Source of the DNA: Methanococcoides sp.
GTDB taxonomy: Archaea; Halobacteriota; Methanosarcinia; Methanosarcinales; Methanosarcinaceae
Assembly: GCA_021108275.1 (NCBI GenBank)
Contig: JAIORD010000014.1
Coordinates: 1 to 64,000 of the forward strand
Reading direction: 5' to 3'
Length of the DNA stretch: 64,000 nucleotides
Numbering within the stretch: the first letter of the stretch is position 1; the number at the start of each line of letters is the position of its first letter. The notes under the pieces are model-generated. The model did no database searches. It worked only from the letters and a program-made list of their open reading frames with translations, and was not told the origin of the DNA. A program made the position numbers and the translations under genes. Of this stretch, positions 8,121-18,215 are shown piece by piece.

Positions 8121-9574
8121 CCCTCGTTTCCATTTTTATGATCGCCATTCTTCCTGAATTCATTATGATAGAGGTTCCTGAACTCTTTGGTCGATCCTTT
8201 CCGGTAGAGGATGTTATACACGCAGAACGGTATCATCTGTCCGTTAGGAAGGATTTCTGTTATGCAGCATTTCTTTGCTCTTTCCAGATCTAAATTAAAT
8301 TCGTCCATGAATGCATGAACTGAGATAAGGGTGACATTATCGATTATTTTGCCTGTATCTGAAACCATGCCCTGTAAAAATGTACAATCACACTTTTGTT
8401 CACCATCGCCACAACACTTGTTTGTTTTGGACATGACCATATTGAGAGCATTGATAGATCTTTCGATCTTGGAAGTGACCTTAATATCTGCAATTGTGCG
8501 GTCAACAAGATAATCCCTGCAGGCACTGGAATTCAGGAATTTAGTTAATGAGATGTTCTTTCCCTTGTGATTGTAAACATAGGAGCAAACTGAACAGGTT
8601 GGATGCGGGCAGGGGATGCTAATGAAGTTCTTTTTGCTCAATACACCTCCTGTCTGGTCCTCGATCTCATGTAACACTTCAGGAATTGTAAGCGCTGTTT
8701 CTGTCTTCTTTTCCAGCTCATACCTTCCTGTCAGTGTAGCTGGCTGGAAATTGACCATTTTTATGTTCGTTTTCCCCAGCGCATAATCTATAATAGCACC
8801 CATCTCGTGCTCATTTACTCCTTTGACAATGGTAGCTACCAGAGCAACCGTTAGACCAAGTTCTTCACAGTTCTCAAGCGCCTTCAATTTTATATTGATA
8901 AGTGGCCTTCCTCTAAGGGCTGTATAGGTCTTGTCATCGAATCCGTCGAATTGAAAATATATTACTGGCTTTCCGACTCCAGATACATCATTTTGCACAG
9001 TAGATGCTACCTTTTTTGCAAAATCCATGTCAGCAAGTTTTAGGCCGTTGGTGTTCAGGACCGGATAAAGGATATTTTTTTGGCCCATATATTCCAGAAT
9101 TCCAAGGATATCCGGATGCAATGTAGGTTCACCTCCACTTATCTGGAGTACCTCGGGTTCCTTCTCATGCTCAACGTAAAGGTCTATCATCTCCTTTACC
9201 TTTTCAAAAGGCAGTGTAAAAAGTCCTTTTGAATCTGCAAAACAAACCGGACAATTCAGATTACACATATCAGTTATCTCTATGATCCCTACGCATGTGT
9301 GTTGTTGATGGTCTTCGCACAATCCACAATCATGAGGACAGCCCTTGGAAACAGGTGTTGTGTGCAAGGGTTTTGAACCGGGTTTGTTGTGCTTTACCGC
9401 TTCCAGATAATCATTAGCATCCGAATATACAGGGACTTCGAAAGAACCATGGTCCACACAATGCTTACGCAAGAAGACCATGTTCTCACGCAGTATCATC
9501 TGGCAATCTATAACTTCAAGACATTCAGGACACACGCTTTTTGATTTTCCTGCAATAAGTTCACCACTCACCAA
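8117..9574 (-). CDS. Tes-like radical SAM protein
   Basis: A 485-residue radical SAM enzyme of the group that includes MJ0619 and tetraether lipid synthase (Tes). The N-terminal CPEC...KHCVDHG pattern and a second cluster (CPHDCGLC) precede the radical SAM motif CNLNCPVC at about residue 112; the SAM-binding ISGGEPTLHP follows. More cysteines near the C-terminus (CPHPTCSVC, KCCGDGEQKCDC) could bind further clusters. No ATG precedes the conserved region; TTG at 9574 is used here and the true start is uncertain because the frame is open back to a TAA about 70 bases upstream. It is first in a two-gene leftward operon with the ArsM-like gene. The substrate is unknown. Confidence 0.75.
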   Translation of the reverse strand: MVSGELIAGKSKSVCPECLEVIDCQMILRENMVFLRKHCVDHGSFEVPVYSDANDYLEAVKHNKPGSKPLHTTPVSKGCPHDCGLCEDHQQHTCVGIIEITDMCNLNCPVCFADSKGLFTLPFEKVKEMIDLYVEHEKEPEVLQISGGEPTLHPDILGILEYMGQKNILYPVLNTNGLKLADMDFAKKVASTVQNDVSGVGKPVIYFQFDGFDDKTYTALRGRPLINIKLKALENCEELGLTVALVATIVKGVNEHEMGAIIDYALGKTNIKMVNFQPATLTGRYELEKKTETALTIPEVLHEIEDQTGGVLSKKNFISIPCPHPTCSVCSYVYNHKGKNISLTKFLNSSACRDYLVDRTIADIKVTSKIERSINALNMVMSKTNKCCGDGEQKCDCTFLQGMVSDTGKIIDNVTLISVHAFMDEFNLDLERAKKCCITEILPNGQMIPFCVYNILYRKGSTKEFRNLYHNEFRKNGDHKNGNEG

Positions 9575-9790
9575 GTCTTTTTGAGGCGATCTATTTACAT
9601 CTGGAATCGTTTCAGGATCTTTTGTAATTGTAAATTCCCCCTCTTAACAGCAAATACTGCCTTTCCCCCACAATATTACTATACTCTATTTTTTTCTTTA
9701 AAGTATATATAAGGTTAGACTTCATCCTGGAATTCAAAGTTGCATATTATTGAGAAATAGAAAGAGCACAGTTCTTAAGTAAATAGTAAA

Positions 9791-9826
9791 AGAGGATGTA
9801 GTCGCCTTTTCACAACCACATCCTCT
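9791..9826 (-). terminator. Hairpin with U-run after the CxxCH lipoprotein gene
   Basis: AGAGGATGT (9791-9799) pairs perfectly with ACATCCTCT (9818-9826). Read leftward, TTTTACT follows the stem, giving a terminator 25 bases after the lipoprotein stop codon. Confidence 0.65.
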
Positions 9827-9851
9827 CAACGATCCGTATCAGATGAAGAAC

Positions 9852-11087
9852 TCAGACGAACTTCATGTAATACATCCGGGAGGTCATGTGCTGATAACCA
9901 TGCCGGGAGTTATCAAATATAGCAACCCCGAAGAAATGTTCTTCACTTGTATTGAACTGAACATCATCTTCGTTGGCATTGATGAGGTCCCTTCCCAGCT
10001 CAGCAGTCCATATCCCATCTTTCCATACAGCTCCAAATTGTATGTCAGCACGGCTACTGTCTGGAGTCCTGAGGACCCGTTCTGGAACGATGGCATCCAA
10101 AACCTCATAGTTAGGCCAGTAAGTGACGGCATCTTCATCGCTCACGCCTGTGTCTTCATTTCCGATGGTCTCGCCTGCATCGATCTCTGCTTGAGTTAGG
10201 ACCATGGCATCAGCAAAATCGAGAGGGTCCTTTTCCATGTATTTTGGACGTGACTTGTCAGCAATACGGTTATGTGAATATGCACTGGTACCGTCATCAC
10301 CATAGCGGCCACCATCTTCTCCATTAACGGTATCGTTTGCCCAAACATCAACGTACTTGTCATCAGCATACCCTATCATAGAGATAGTTCCAGCAACGAC
10401 CTCATGTGAATCTGGATCTACCGTAAGGTCTGAGGTTGTGGTTGATGTCAGCCCTGTTCCTCTTCCTGCCTTACTATGCCACATATCTGCTCTTCCGTCC
10501 TTTAACCATGAATCATCAATGATGCCATGGGTACTGACATGAGGGTCAGTGTCCGTTGGATAATACATATGACATTTAGCCATACATCCCCCAGTATCGA
10601 AAGGTTCGCCCTCTATCTCTCCGATAGGCCAGAAGAAAGATATGCGGTCCTCGGATTGGTCTGAATTCAGTTTCATCCATGTTCCATCAATGAATGACCA
10701 GGAACCTCCACGGGTGAAACTCGCGGTTGGATCAGGCCAGGTCGCCAGGACGGTAAGACGAGTGTCATCATGAAGAGCTTTTAATGTAACTGTTGTGTCG
10801 CTGTCATAGGCATGACATCCAGCACAGTCGGTAATACTTGCAGGGTCTTGTGTATCGTATGTCTCGCCGAGAGGTATGTTCAGTTCCGGGGCATCAGCCC
10901 ATATGTCATCCACTTCACCATCCACTACTGGCAAATTCATGACCTCGATAACATTCAGTTTACTTTGATCGAATAGCTGCTCTGGTCCGACCTCCCCTTC
11001 ATCCTCAACACAGCCGGATGTTAGTATTATGAGCACCGACAGTATCACCATTAGTGCTTTACTTGCATTTCTTGATATCATTATCAT
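9852..11087 (-). CDS. Heme-type CxxCH lipoprotein, ethylbenzene dehydrogenase gamma-like
   Basis: A 411-residue exported protein with a signal peptide and lipobox (LTSGC near residue 25). The body resembles the heme-binding domain of ethylbenzene dehydrogenase gamma subunits (LNVIEVMNLPVVDGEVDDIW early; GIWTAELGRDL late). It also has a cytochrome-c motif CAGCH (about residue 89) and a CMAKCH variant (about 168). This predicts a heme-carrying extracellular electron-transfer or sensing protein. No catalytic partner or cytochrome maturation gene is adjacent. The gene stands alone, with its own terminator. Family placement is moderately sure; the role is inferred. Confidence 0.7.
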   Translation of the reverse strand: MIMISRNASKALMVILSVLIILTSGCVEDEGEVGPEQLFDQSKLNVIEVMNLPVVDGEVDDIWADAPELNIPLGETYDTQDPASITDCAGCHAYDSDTTVTLKALHDDTRLTVLATWPDPTASFTRGGSWSFIDGTWMKLNSDQSEDRISFFWPIGEIEGEPFDTGGCMAKCHMYYPTDTDPHVSTHGIIDDSWLKDGRADMWHSKAGRGTGLTSTTTSDLTVDPDSHEVVAGTISMIGYADDKYVDVWANDTVNGEDGGRYGDDGTSAYSHNRIADKSRPKYMEKDPLDFADAMVLTQAEIDAGETIGNEDTGVSDEDAVTYWPNYEVLDAIVPERVLRTPDSSRADIQFGAVWKDGIWTAELGRDLINANEDDVQFNTSEEHFFGVAIFDNSRHGYQHMTSRMYYMKFV

Positions 11088-11427
11088 TTCCCCCCACTCT
11101 GTTGGTATCTATGTCTTATTCCCACAGACATTTAGTTATTCAACATTTAATTGTGGACAAATATCTTCTGTAATAAATAATTTATTTTTACCATTCAAAA
11201 ATATATGAGTATGTCAGTTTAAACTTTGTGCTTTGATCATTTGGTTTTTCCTTTATTTTGATCTCTGAAATCAATGGATATATTGAAGAGCACAATGAAT
11301 ATTCTGATGATATATCTAATTCGAACGTGATCATAATGGGTTGAAAAACAGATAGATATGTGGACCCCCCAATCGTCCCTTTATAATTGAATAAGCAAGA
11401 AGACCACCTATTTGAATGGTTGGTAGT
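11088..11427. other. Intergenic, promoter of lipoprotein gene
   Basis: 340 AT-rich bases between two leftward genes. A pyrimidine/AT-rich stretch before 11088 probably holds the lipoprotein promoter. I see no ORF, repeat or stable hairpin worth naming. Confidence 0.4.
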
Positions 11428-12066
11428 TCACAGTGGATTCAGACTCAAATAAATTCCCCAGATCCCACTGGCGATCATAGTTACTGAAATTGCACCCAGG
11501 AACAAGCCAAACAATCTGGTAAGTACCAGCATTCCATTATATCCTATTTTTTTGTGTATTCTCCTGGAAAAGAGAAATGTTACCAGGGTTATTGAATAAG
11601 TTAGTACCAATGCGAGAATAATGAGTGGTTTTTGTTGAACAAATCCAGCGGTCTCTGTAAGAACTACGACTGTTGTTATGGTAGCAGGCCCTGTTAGTAT
11701 AGGCATTGCAATTGGGAAGATCCAGATATCGTCACGTTTAGAAGATTCATCCATCTCTTTATCAGTAATGCTTTCTCTTGAGATCTTAGCCTGCATCATT
11801 TCAAAAGCTATCATTATAAGTAACAGACCACCAGCAACTTTCATTGAATCAAGACTGATCCCAAGAACATCCAGGATAATGTTTCCCGCAAACATGAAAA
11901 ATACGGCAATGACAAAAGCTAAAGCAACCGATTTCTTTGCAATTACATTCTTTTCATCCAGGGTCAGACTATTGGTGAGCGTTATAAATGTAATTACTGC
12001 GGTAATTGGGCTCACAATGACGAACAATGTGATAAATGAAGAAATGAAATAACCCACAGGATCCAT
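11428..12066 (-). CDS. MarC-family membrane protein
   Basis: A 212-residue integral membrane protein with six hydrophobic segments, matching the MarC/UPF0056 family (start FISSFITLFVIVSPITAV, middle WIFPIAMPILTGPATITTVV). Bacterial MarC was once linked to multiple antibiotic resistance, but that role has not held up and no substrate is established. Single leftward gene, TGA stop. Confidence 0.88.
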   Translation of the reverse strand: MDPVGYFISSFITLFVIVSPITAVITFITLTNSLTLDEKNVIAKKSVALAFVIAVFFMFAGNIILDVLGISLDSMKVAGGLLLIMIAFEMMQAKISRESITDKEMDESSKRDDIWIFPIAMPILTGPATITTVVVLTETAGFVQQKPLIILALVLTYSITLVTFLFSRRIHKKIGYNGMLVLTRLFGLFLGAISVTMIASGIWGIYLSLNPL

Positions 12067-12403
12067 TGATTATTGTATGTTCACATTGCTTAAAAAATAT
12101 ACGGCTGTGATATTTTCTTGAGATGATTTTGGGTGTAAAATAGTACTTCCATTCAAATTTTTGAAAATTTAAAAGGAAATGGGAGTATTTTCTCTTCAGA
12201 TATCCACTAATGTTTTCAAGCGATCATTTCATTTTAATTTCGAATAATAGTTACAGGGAAGTCTAATGAATGCTCTTGTGTTTGACTTTTTAAAGAAAAT
12301 ACTATGTGTGGGATATTATTTATATTAAATAAGAACTATTAAGTTTTGGGGGATAATATTTTCGTGATGCTGGTAAATTTACTACGTTGTAGGGGAATGG
12401 GAT
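12067..12403. other. Divergent intergenic region
   Basis: 337 bases between divergent marC-like and kinase genes. It must hold both promoters; an AT-rich TATTTATATTAAATA at about 12319 is a likely TATA box for the kinase. Nothing else seen. Confidence 0.4.
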
Positions 12404-14431
12404 ATGGAATCTGAAAATGATCAATATTTATCAACCTTCATGGATTCCTTAATTGCTGGCATTGTGATCATTGATCTGGAAACTCATGAAATAATTGATG
12501 TGAATGCTACAGCTGCTGAGATCATCGGTAGACCAAGAGAACAAATTATTGGTCATGCATGTCACAAATACATCTGTCCTGCAGAATGTGGAAAGTGTCC
12601 AATTAGTGATATGAAGCTAACTATCGATAGATCAGAACGTGAACTGCTGGTCGAAGGTGATAAAAAACTTCCTATTTTGAAAACCGCAACGTTGGTAAAT
12701 AAAAATAATCGTCAGGTGATTGTCGAAAGTTTTATTGATATCTCACATATAATTAATACAGAATCGCGCCTTGTGAAGAAGCTTGAAATTGAAAGAACAG
12801 TATCTTCTATTTCCTCTTTGTTTGTTTTTTCTGATGATATTGATGTTAATATCAATAAAGCTCTTGAGGATATTTCGAAAACATGTGAGAGCTGCCGAAG
12901 TTATATTTTTCTTTTTAATGATGATGGAAATACGATGGATAATACGCATGAATATTGTAAAAAGGGTAATTCATGCCAAAAAGAAAACCTTCAGAATCTC
13001 CCCCTGGATATGTTCCCTTGGTGGATGAAAAAACTCAATAATGGCGAATCAATTTGCATTAGCGATGTTTCAGCTTTACCCATAGAAGCATCGGCAGAGA
13101 AAGAGCTCCTTGAAATACAGGATGTAAGATCATTGCTTGTTTTCCCCATTCATATGAATAATAAGCTTGCTGGGTTTATCGGTTTGGACAATGTGGTTGA
13201 TATTGGAGAGTGGGCAGAAGAAGATATTAGCCTTTTATGTATGGTGGCCAACATTATCGGAGCTAGCCTCGAGCACAAACAAGCAGAGAGGGCACTTAAG
13301 GCTAGTGAAAATAAGTACCACACGCTAGTCGAAAAAGGAAACGATGGAATTATCATTCTTCAAGATGGTCTAATTAAATTCGGGAACCAAACGATTGCGA
13401 GTATTACCGGCTTCTCTATTGAGGAAGAACTCGAAAAACCTTTCATTGATTTTATTTTACCTGAATATAAAGAAATGGTACAAGAAATGTACATGAAGAG
13501 ATTGAGTGGGGAAGAGGTCTCCACTAATTATGAGATCGAGATCATCTCAAAGGAAGGGAGGAGAATTCCAGTGGACGTCAGCCCATCTACTATCGAATAC
13601 GAAGGTAGGCCAGCAGACATGGCAATTATAAGGGATGTTACTGAACGCAAGAAAGCAGAGAATGTAATGATGCATACAAAACTTGTTGCAGAAACTGCCA
13701 ACCAGTCCAAGAGTGAATTTCTCGCAAACATTAGCCATGAGTTGAAGACACCTCTAAATTCGATAATTGGTTTTTCGGATGTGATCAGCAATGAAAGTCA
13801 TGGCTCTTTGAATGAATATCAGAGAAAATACATATCTAATGTTCTTAGCAATGGGAAACATCTTTTGAATATTATCAATGACATCCTCTCTCTATCAAAG
13901 ATAGAAGCTGGCAAGATGGAACTTCATATGAATGAATTCTTTGTATCTGATACTATTAATGAAATAGAAGAATTGATGGAACCTATTGCATCAGAAAAAG
14001 ATATTGACATGAGCTATGAAATTGACATTGGAATGCCTGCCATAAAAGCAGACATGATCAAATTCAAGCAGATAGTTTACAATCTCGTGAACAATGCCAT
14101 TAAGTTCAGCGATCAAGGGGGAGCAGTGAAGGTCGGAGGGAAGATCTCAGATGACTTCATGCATATTTCTGTAAAAGACCATGGCATTGGCATTTCACCA
14201 AAGGACCAGGAAAATTTGTTCCATCCTTTTTTTCAGGTGGAATCTTCAACTACTAGAAGTTATGGGGGCACTGGTCTTGGCCTTTCGATCGTTAAGAAAT
14301 TTGTTGAAATACATGGTGGCGAGATCAGGGTTGAAAGTGAAGTTGGAAAAGGAAGTACGTTCACATTTACAATGCCAACCGCTCTTCTGAATTCAAACCT
14401 TCAAGATATCAGTATATCATTTGATGAATAA
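12404..14431 (+). CDS. Sensor histidine kinase PAS-GAF-PAS-HisKA-HATPase
   Basis: A 675-residue cytoplasmic sensor kinase without membrane segments. The first PAS domain (about residues 5-115) carries clustered cysteines (CHKYICPAECGKCP), a feature of redox- or heme-linked sensors. A GAF domain spans about 135-300 and a second PAS about 305-420. HisKA has its phospho-His in FLANISHELKTP near residue 444. The HATPase shows NLVNNAIKF, DHGIGI and GGTGLGLS. ATG follows an AGGGGAATGGG ribosome site. No response regulator is adjacent. Its 3' end is nearly identical in DNA to the kinase at 15622. Confidence 0.92.
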   Translation: MESENDQYLSTFMDSLIAGIVIIDLETHEIIDVNATAAEIIGRPREQIIGHACHKYICPAECGKCPISDMKLTIDRSERELLVEGDKKLPILKTATLVNKNNRQVIVESFIDISHIINTESRLVKKLEIERTVSSISSLFVFSDDIDVNINKALEDISKTCESCRSYIFLFNDDGNTMDNTHEYCKKGNSCQKENLQNLPLDMFPWWMKKLNNGESICISDVSALPIEASAEKELLEIQDVRSLLVFPIHMNNKLAGFIGLDNVVDIGEWAEEDISLLCMVANIIGASLEHKQAERALKASENKYHTLVEKGNDGIIILQDGLIKFGNQTIASITGFSIEEELEKPFIDFILPEYKEMVQEMYMKRLSGEEVSTNYEIEIISKEGRRIPVDVSPSTIEYEGRPADMAIIRDVTERKKAENVMMHTKLVAETANQSKSEFLANISHELKTPLNSIIGFSDVISNESHGSLNEYQRKYISNVLSNGKHLLNIINDILSLSKIEAGKMELHMNEFFVSDTINEIEELMEPIASEKDIDMSYEIDIGMPAIKADMIKFKQIVYNLVNNAIKFSDQGGAVKVGGKISDDFMHISVKDHGIGISPKDQENLFHPFFQVESSTTRSYGGTGLGLSIVKKFVEIHGGEIRVESEVGKGSTFTFTMPTALLNSNLQDISISFDE

Positions 14432-14639
14432 CCATTTTTTATCTTTTTATTTCAGTACAGAACCATTTTTCGCTTCTCTTCTTTGAAGAGATCCTTAGAA
14501 ATGTTAACAAGCTCTGAATCTCAAGATCATGGATCATATTGTTGTTTAACTAATTAACAATAAGTTGCCATACAAAAAAGTAAGGGTATAAATCCAAGCA
14601 GATCCAATACAATATAGTTATTCTTGGAGAATCAGATAT

Positions 14640-15488
14640 ATGATACCTGTCGAATTCCTTGTGGTTTTTTTTGGCCTCATGTCAGCTATGTGTTGGGGTG
14701 CCGGAGATTTCAGTGGAGGCTTTGCGTCAAAACGTGCAAATGTCTATAGTGTTGTTCTGATAACCCAGATAGTTGGTATTTTCCTTCTTGCATTTTCAGC
14801 CCATTTAATGGCAGAAGAGATGCCACCTTTTGGTGGTATGGTCTGGGGTGTCGTTGCAGGAGTTTTCATAGGCATTGGACTTCTGGCCCTTTATCGTGGT
14901 CTTTCACAGGGCAATATGGGTTTTGTTGCACCCATTTCAGCAATAGTGGCAGCTTCCGTACCAGTCATCTACGGCACTTTTTACGAAGGACTTCCTGCTT
15001 TTCATCAAATGATAGGCTTTGCTTTCGCACTTGTAGCAGTCTGGCTCATTGCTGGTGGAGGGGACGGGAGTCGTAAAATTGAACGCACCGATCTCATACT
15101 TCCACTAATCGCTGGGATGGGTTTTGGATTATTTTTCATATCCATTGACAAGGTTAGCGATACGGCTGTACTCTGGCCTCTTACTGCTGCAAGGATAGCG
15201 GCAGCTATAACATTGATCATATTTATAGCTCTGAAAAAGCAGGTCTATATCCCACCCAAAAGCGTCTTTCCCATAATCGTCATTGCCGGGATCTTTGATA
15301 CAGGAGGAAACACCTTTTTTGCTTTTGCATCTCAGGCAGGTCGACTCGACATAGCATCTATCACTTCTTCCCTCTACCCCGCAGGGACAGTGTTGCTTGC
15401 ATGTTTTATACTCAAAGAAAAGCTTTCTTCAAAACAATGGTTAGGTTTAGCTGCTGCCTTGATTGCGATTATATTTATCTCAGCTTGA
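14640..15488 (+). CDS. EamA/DMT-family transporter
   Basis: A 282-residue membrane protein with about ten hydrophobic helices in two EamA repeats (CWGAGDFSGGFASKRAN at the start; a second repeat from about residue 150). This drug/metabolite transporter superfamily moves small metabolites across the membrane; the substrate cannot be told from sequence. A GGAG site precedes ATG. It lies between two kinases but is not clearly linked to them. Confidence 0.87.
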   Translation: MIPVEFLVVFFGLMSAMCWGAGDFSGGFASKRANVYSVVLITQIVGIFLLAFSAHLMAEEMPPFGGMVWGVVAGVFIGIGLLALYRGLSQGNMGFVAPISAIVAASVPVIYGTFYEGLPAFHQMIGFAFALVAVWLIAGGGDGSRKIERTDLILPLIAGMGFGLFFISIDKVSDTAVLWPLTAARIAAAITLIIFIALKKQVYIPPKSVFPIIVIAGIFDTGGNTFFAFASQAGRLDIASITSSLYPAGTVLLACFILKEKLSSKQWLGLAAALIAIIFISA

Positions 15489-15621
15489 AAGTATATGTTG
15501 TCTTCATTCCCTATTTTATTTGATGAACGCACAATATATTCAATATTATGACGACTACTATATATAAGATTAATTTATTTATTTCCTGCTGTAATTATAA
15601 TCTTTTGAGAGATAATGAAAA

Positions 15622-17985
15622 ATGAATGGAATTGAAGATGTTATGAATAATTTATCTGCTGAAGGATCTTATAATATTCCAGCTGAATCGTTTAAAAATC
15701 CTGGGGTCTTAAATTCTATTTTTGAGAATCTTCCTCTTATTCTGATCCTTATCAATAAGGACGGCAGAGTTGAAAACATCAATCGAGCTACTTCCATTAC
15801 ATTAGGAAAGGAAAAAACAGATAGTATTGGTCTTCTTGGTGGTGAATTGTTTGGATGCATGAATTCGTTGAAAGATGAAGGGTGTGGGAAAAACAGAGAA
15901 TGCTCTGAATGTACTGTGCGAAACTCTGTAATGTACACTTTTGAGACAGGTGAGAACATTTACAAAAGGGAAGGTGAATTGGAAATAATTGCCAATGGCC
16001 GGTCTGTAACACTTCATCTTTTAATTTCAACGCTCCTGATAAAACAAAACAATGAACCAATGGTTTTGCTCACTGCTGATGATATTACAGAACAGAAGCT
16101 TGCTGAAAAGGCACTAAAAGAAAGCGAGATCAAGTATAAAGAGTTGGCTGATTCCTTGCCCCAAACGGTTTTTGAAACTGATCTACAAGGAAATCTCATA
16201 TTCGTCAACCGTTATTCATTTGACATGTTCGGTTACACGCAGGAAGACTTTTCCAAAGGTTCAAATATTTATCAGACACTGATTCCCGAGGATCTGTATA
16301 GGGCTAAACTGAATCTAGAGAAGGTCGTGCGTGGAGAAGATCAAGGGTCTAACGAATACACAGCTCTGAGAAAAGATGGCAGTACATTTCCTATCAGCAT
16401 ATATTCAAGCAGAATTGTTCATGATGACAGAACAATAGGCATTAGGGGAATACTTGTAGACATCACTGAACGCAAGCAAGCGGAAGAAATTCTACGCAAG
16501 AGTGAAGCCAGTTTGTCCAATGCACAGCGTATTTCCCATCTTGGTAATTGGGATTGGGACCTCGTCAAAAATAAGGTAAAATTATCTAACGAGATCTATA
16601 ACATCCTTGGGCTGGCACCCCCGAGATTTGAAACTACTTTTGAGTCATTTCTAAAGTACGTCCATCCTGATGACGAGTTGTTTGTTCAAGATAATATAAA
16701 TAAGGCAATATATGAACATAAACCGTATAGTATTGACTACCGCATTCTTTTGTCCGATAGCTCAGAACGTATTATTCATGCGCAAGGTGAGGTTACTTTT
16801 AACAAAGCTGGCCAGGCTATTTGGATGTCTGGGATAATGCAGGACATCACTGAGCGGAAGCAAATGGAGACTGCTTTACAAAAATCGGAACAGAAGTTTA
16901 GAACATTTTTTAATAATTCTAATGATCCAACTCTAATATACGATTTGGACGGGTTCATCCTGGAAGTGAACGAAGTTGCTTGTGAATTCACGGGTTATGG
17001 CAGAGATGAACTGCTGAATATGTCGATAATGGACCTGGATTCTTCTGAATATGCATCAAATATGCCTGATAATATCAAGCAATTACAAAAGGGAATGTGT
17101 TCCATATTTGAAAGTGTAGCTATTTGTAAAGATGGCACTACTATCCCCATAGAACTAAGCAATCGCATTATTGATTATGATGGCAAACCAGCTGTTCTCT
17201 CCACTTCTAGAGATCTCACAGAGCGGAAACAAGCAGAAGATGCAATGTTCCATGCAAAGCTTGTGGCAGAAGCTGCCAACCGTGCCAAATCTGAATTCCT
17301 TGCAAACATGAGCCATGAGCTACGCACGCCTCTTAATTCCATAATTGGCTTCTCACAGTTACTAAATAGTAATCCTTTCGGTAACCTGAATGAAAAGGAA
17401 ATTAATTATTCATACAATATTATGGACAGCGGGAAACACTTACTGAGTTTGATCAATGATATTCTTGAGATCTCAAAGATAGAAAGTGGGAAAATAGAAC
17501 TTGAATGTGAAAAGTTTAGTTTACCTTCCTTCATTTGTGATGCGGAAAATACAATCAAACATATGGCATATAATAAGAACATTGAAATTTGTAATCAGGT
17601 TCGTTCTAAAAGTATCGAAGTGTATGCTGATAAATTAAGGATGAAACAAATATTGTATAATCTATTAAGTAATTCCTTGAAGTTCACACCTGAAAATGGT
17701 TGTATATAGATCAATGCTGTTAATTGTGGTAATATGTTTGAGATATCTGTATCAGATAATGGTACTGGTATTCCCAAAAATAAACATGATGAAATATTTG
17801 AGACCTTCAAACAGGTGGATTCTACAATTGCCAGAAGTTATGGGGGAACTGGTCTTGGTCTTGCAATTGTCAAGAAATTTGTTGAAATGCATGGTGGCGA
17901 GATCAGGGTTGAGAGTGAAGTTGGAAAGGGAAGTACGTTCACATTCACAATTCCTATTGATTCCGATACACTTCTTTTTAATTGA
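15622..17985 (+). CDS. Multi-PAS histidine kinase with in-frame UAG at codon 696
   Basis: Read through a TAG at 17707-17709, this is a 787-residue kinase: a Cys-containing PAS (about residues 25-155), three further PAS domains (about 170-295, 300-415 and 420-545), HisKA with [12 protein letters not shown] (His near 565), and a HATPase. The N box (LLSNSLKF) lies before the TAG; DNGTGI and GGTGLGLAI lie after it, in the same frame, with no other disruption. Aligned to the kinase at 12404, the TAG falls opposite a Lys codon. If the TAG is a true stop the ATPase is destroyed. Pyrrolysine insertion, or a young nonsense mutation, are the alternatives. Confidence 0.82.
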
Positions 17986-18215
17986 TCTTAGTTCGAATGT
18001 GACTGTCTTTAACAGACAGAATTTCTTTTTTGTAAAGGACTGAATACCTAATTCTATTCTTCAACAAGCACATCTCTAAAAAATGTGAATCTATTTATAG
18101 TCTAACAACAAATTTATTCTTGGGTTTTTGTGGGTATGATCAAGAATTTGATCTAGTTATTACTTGATATATTTCTTCAATATACCCTATCTATAAATTT
18201 GAGGAGTGAATTTTA

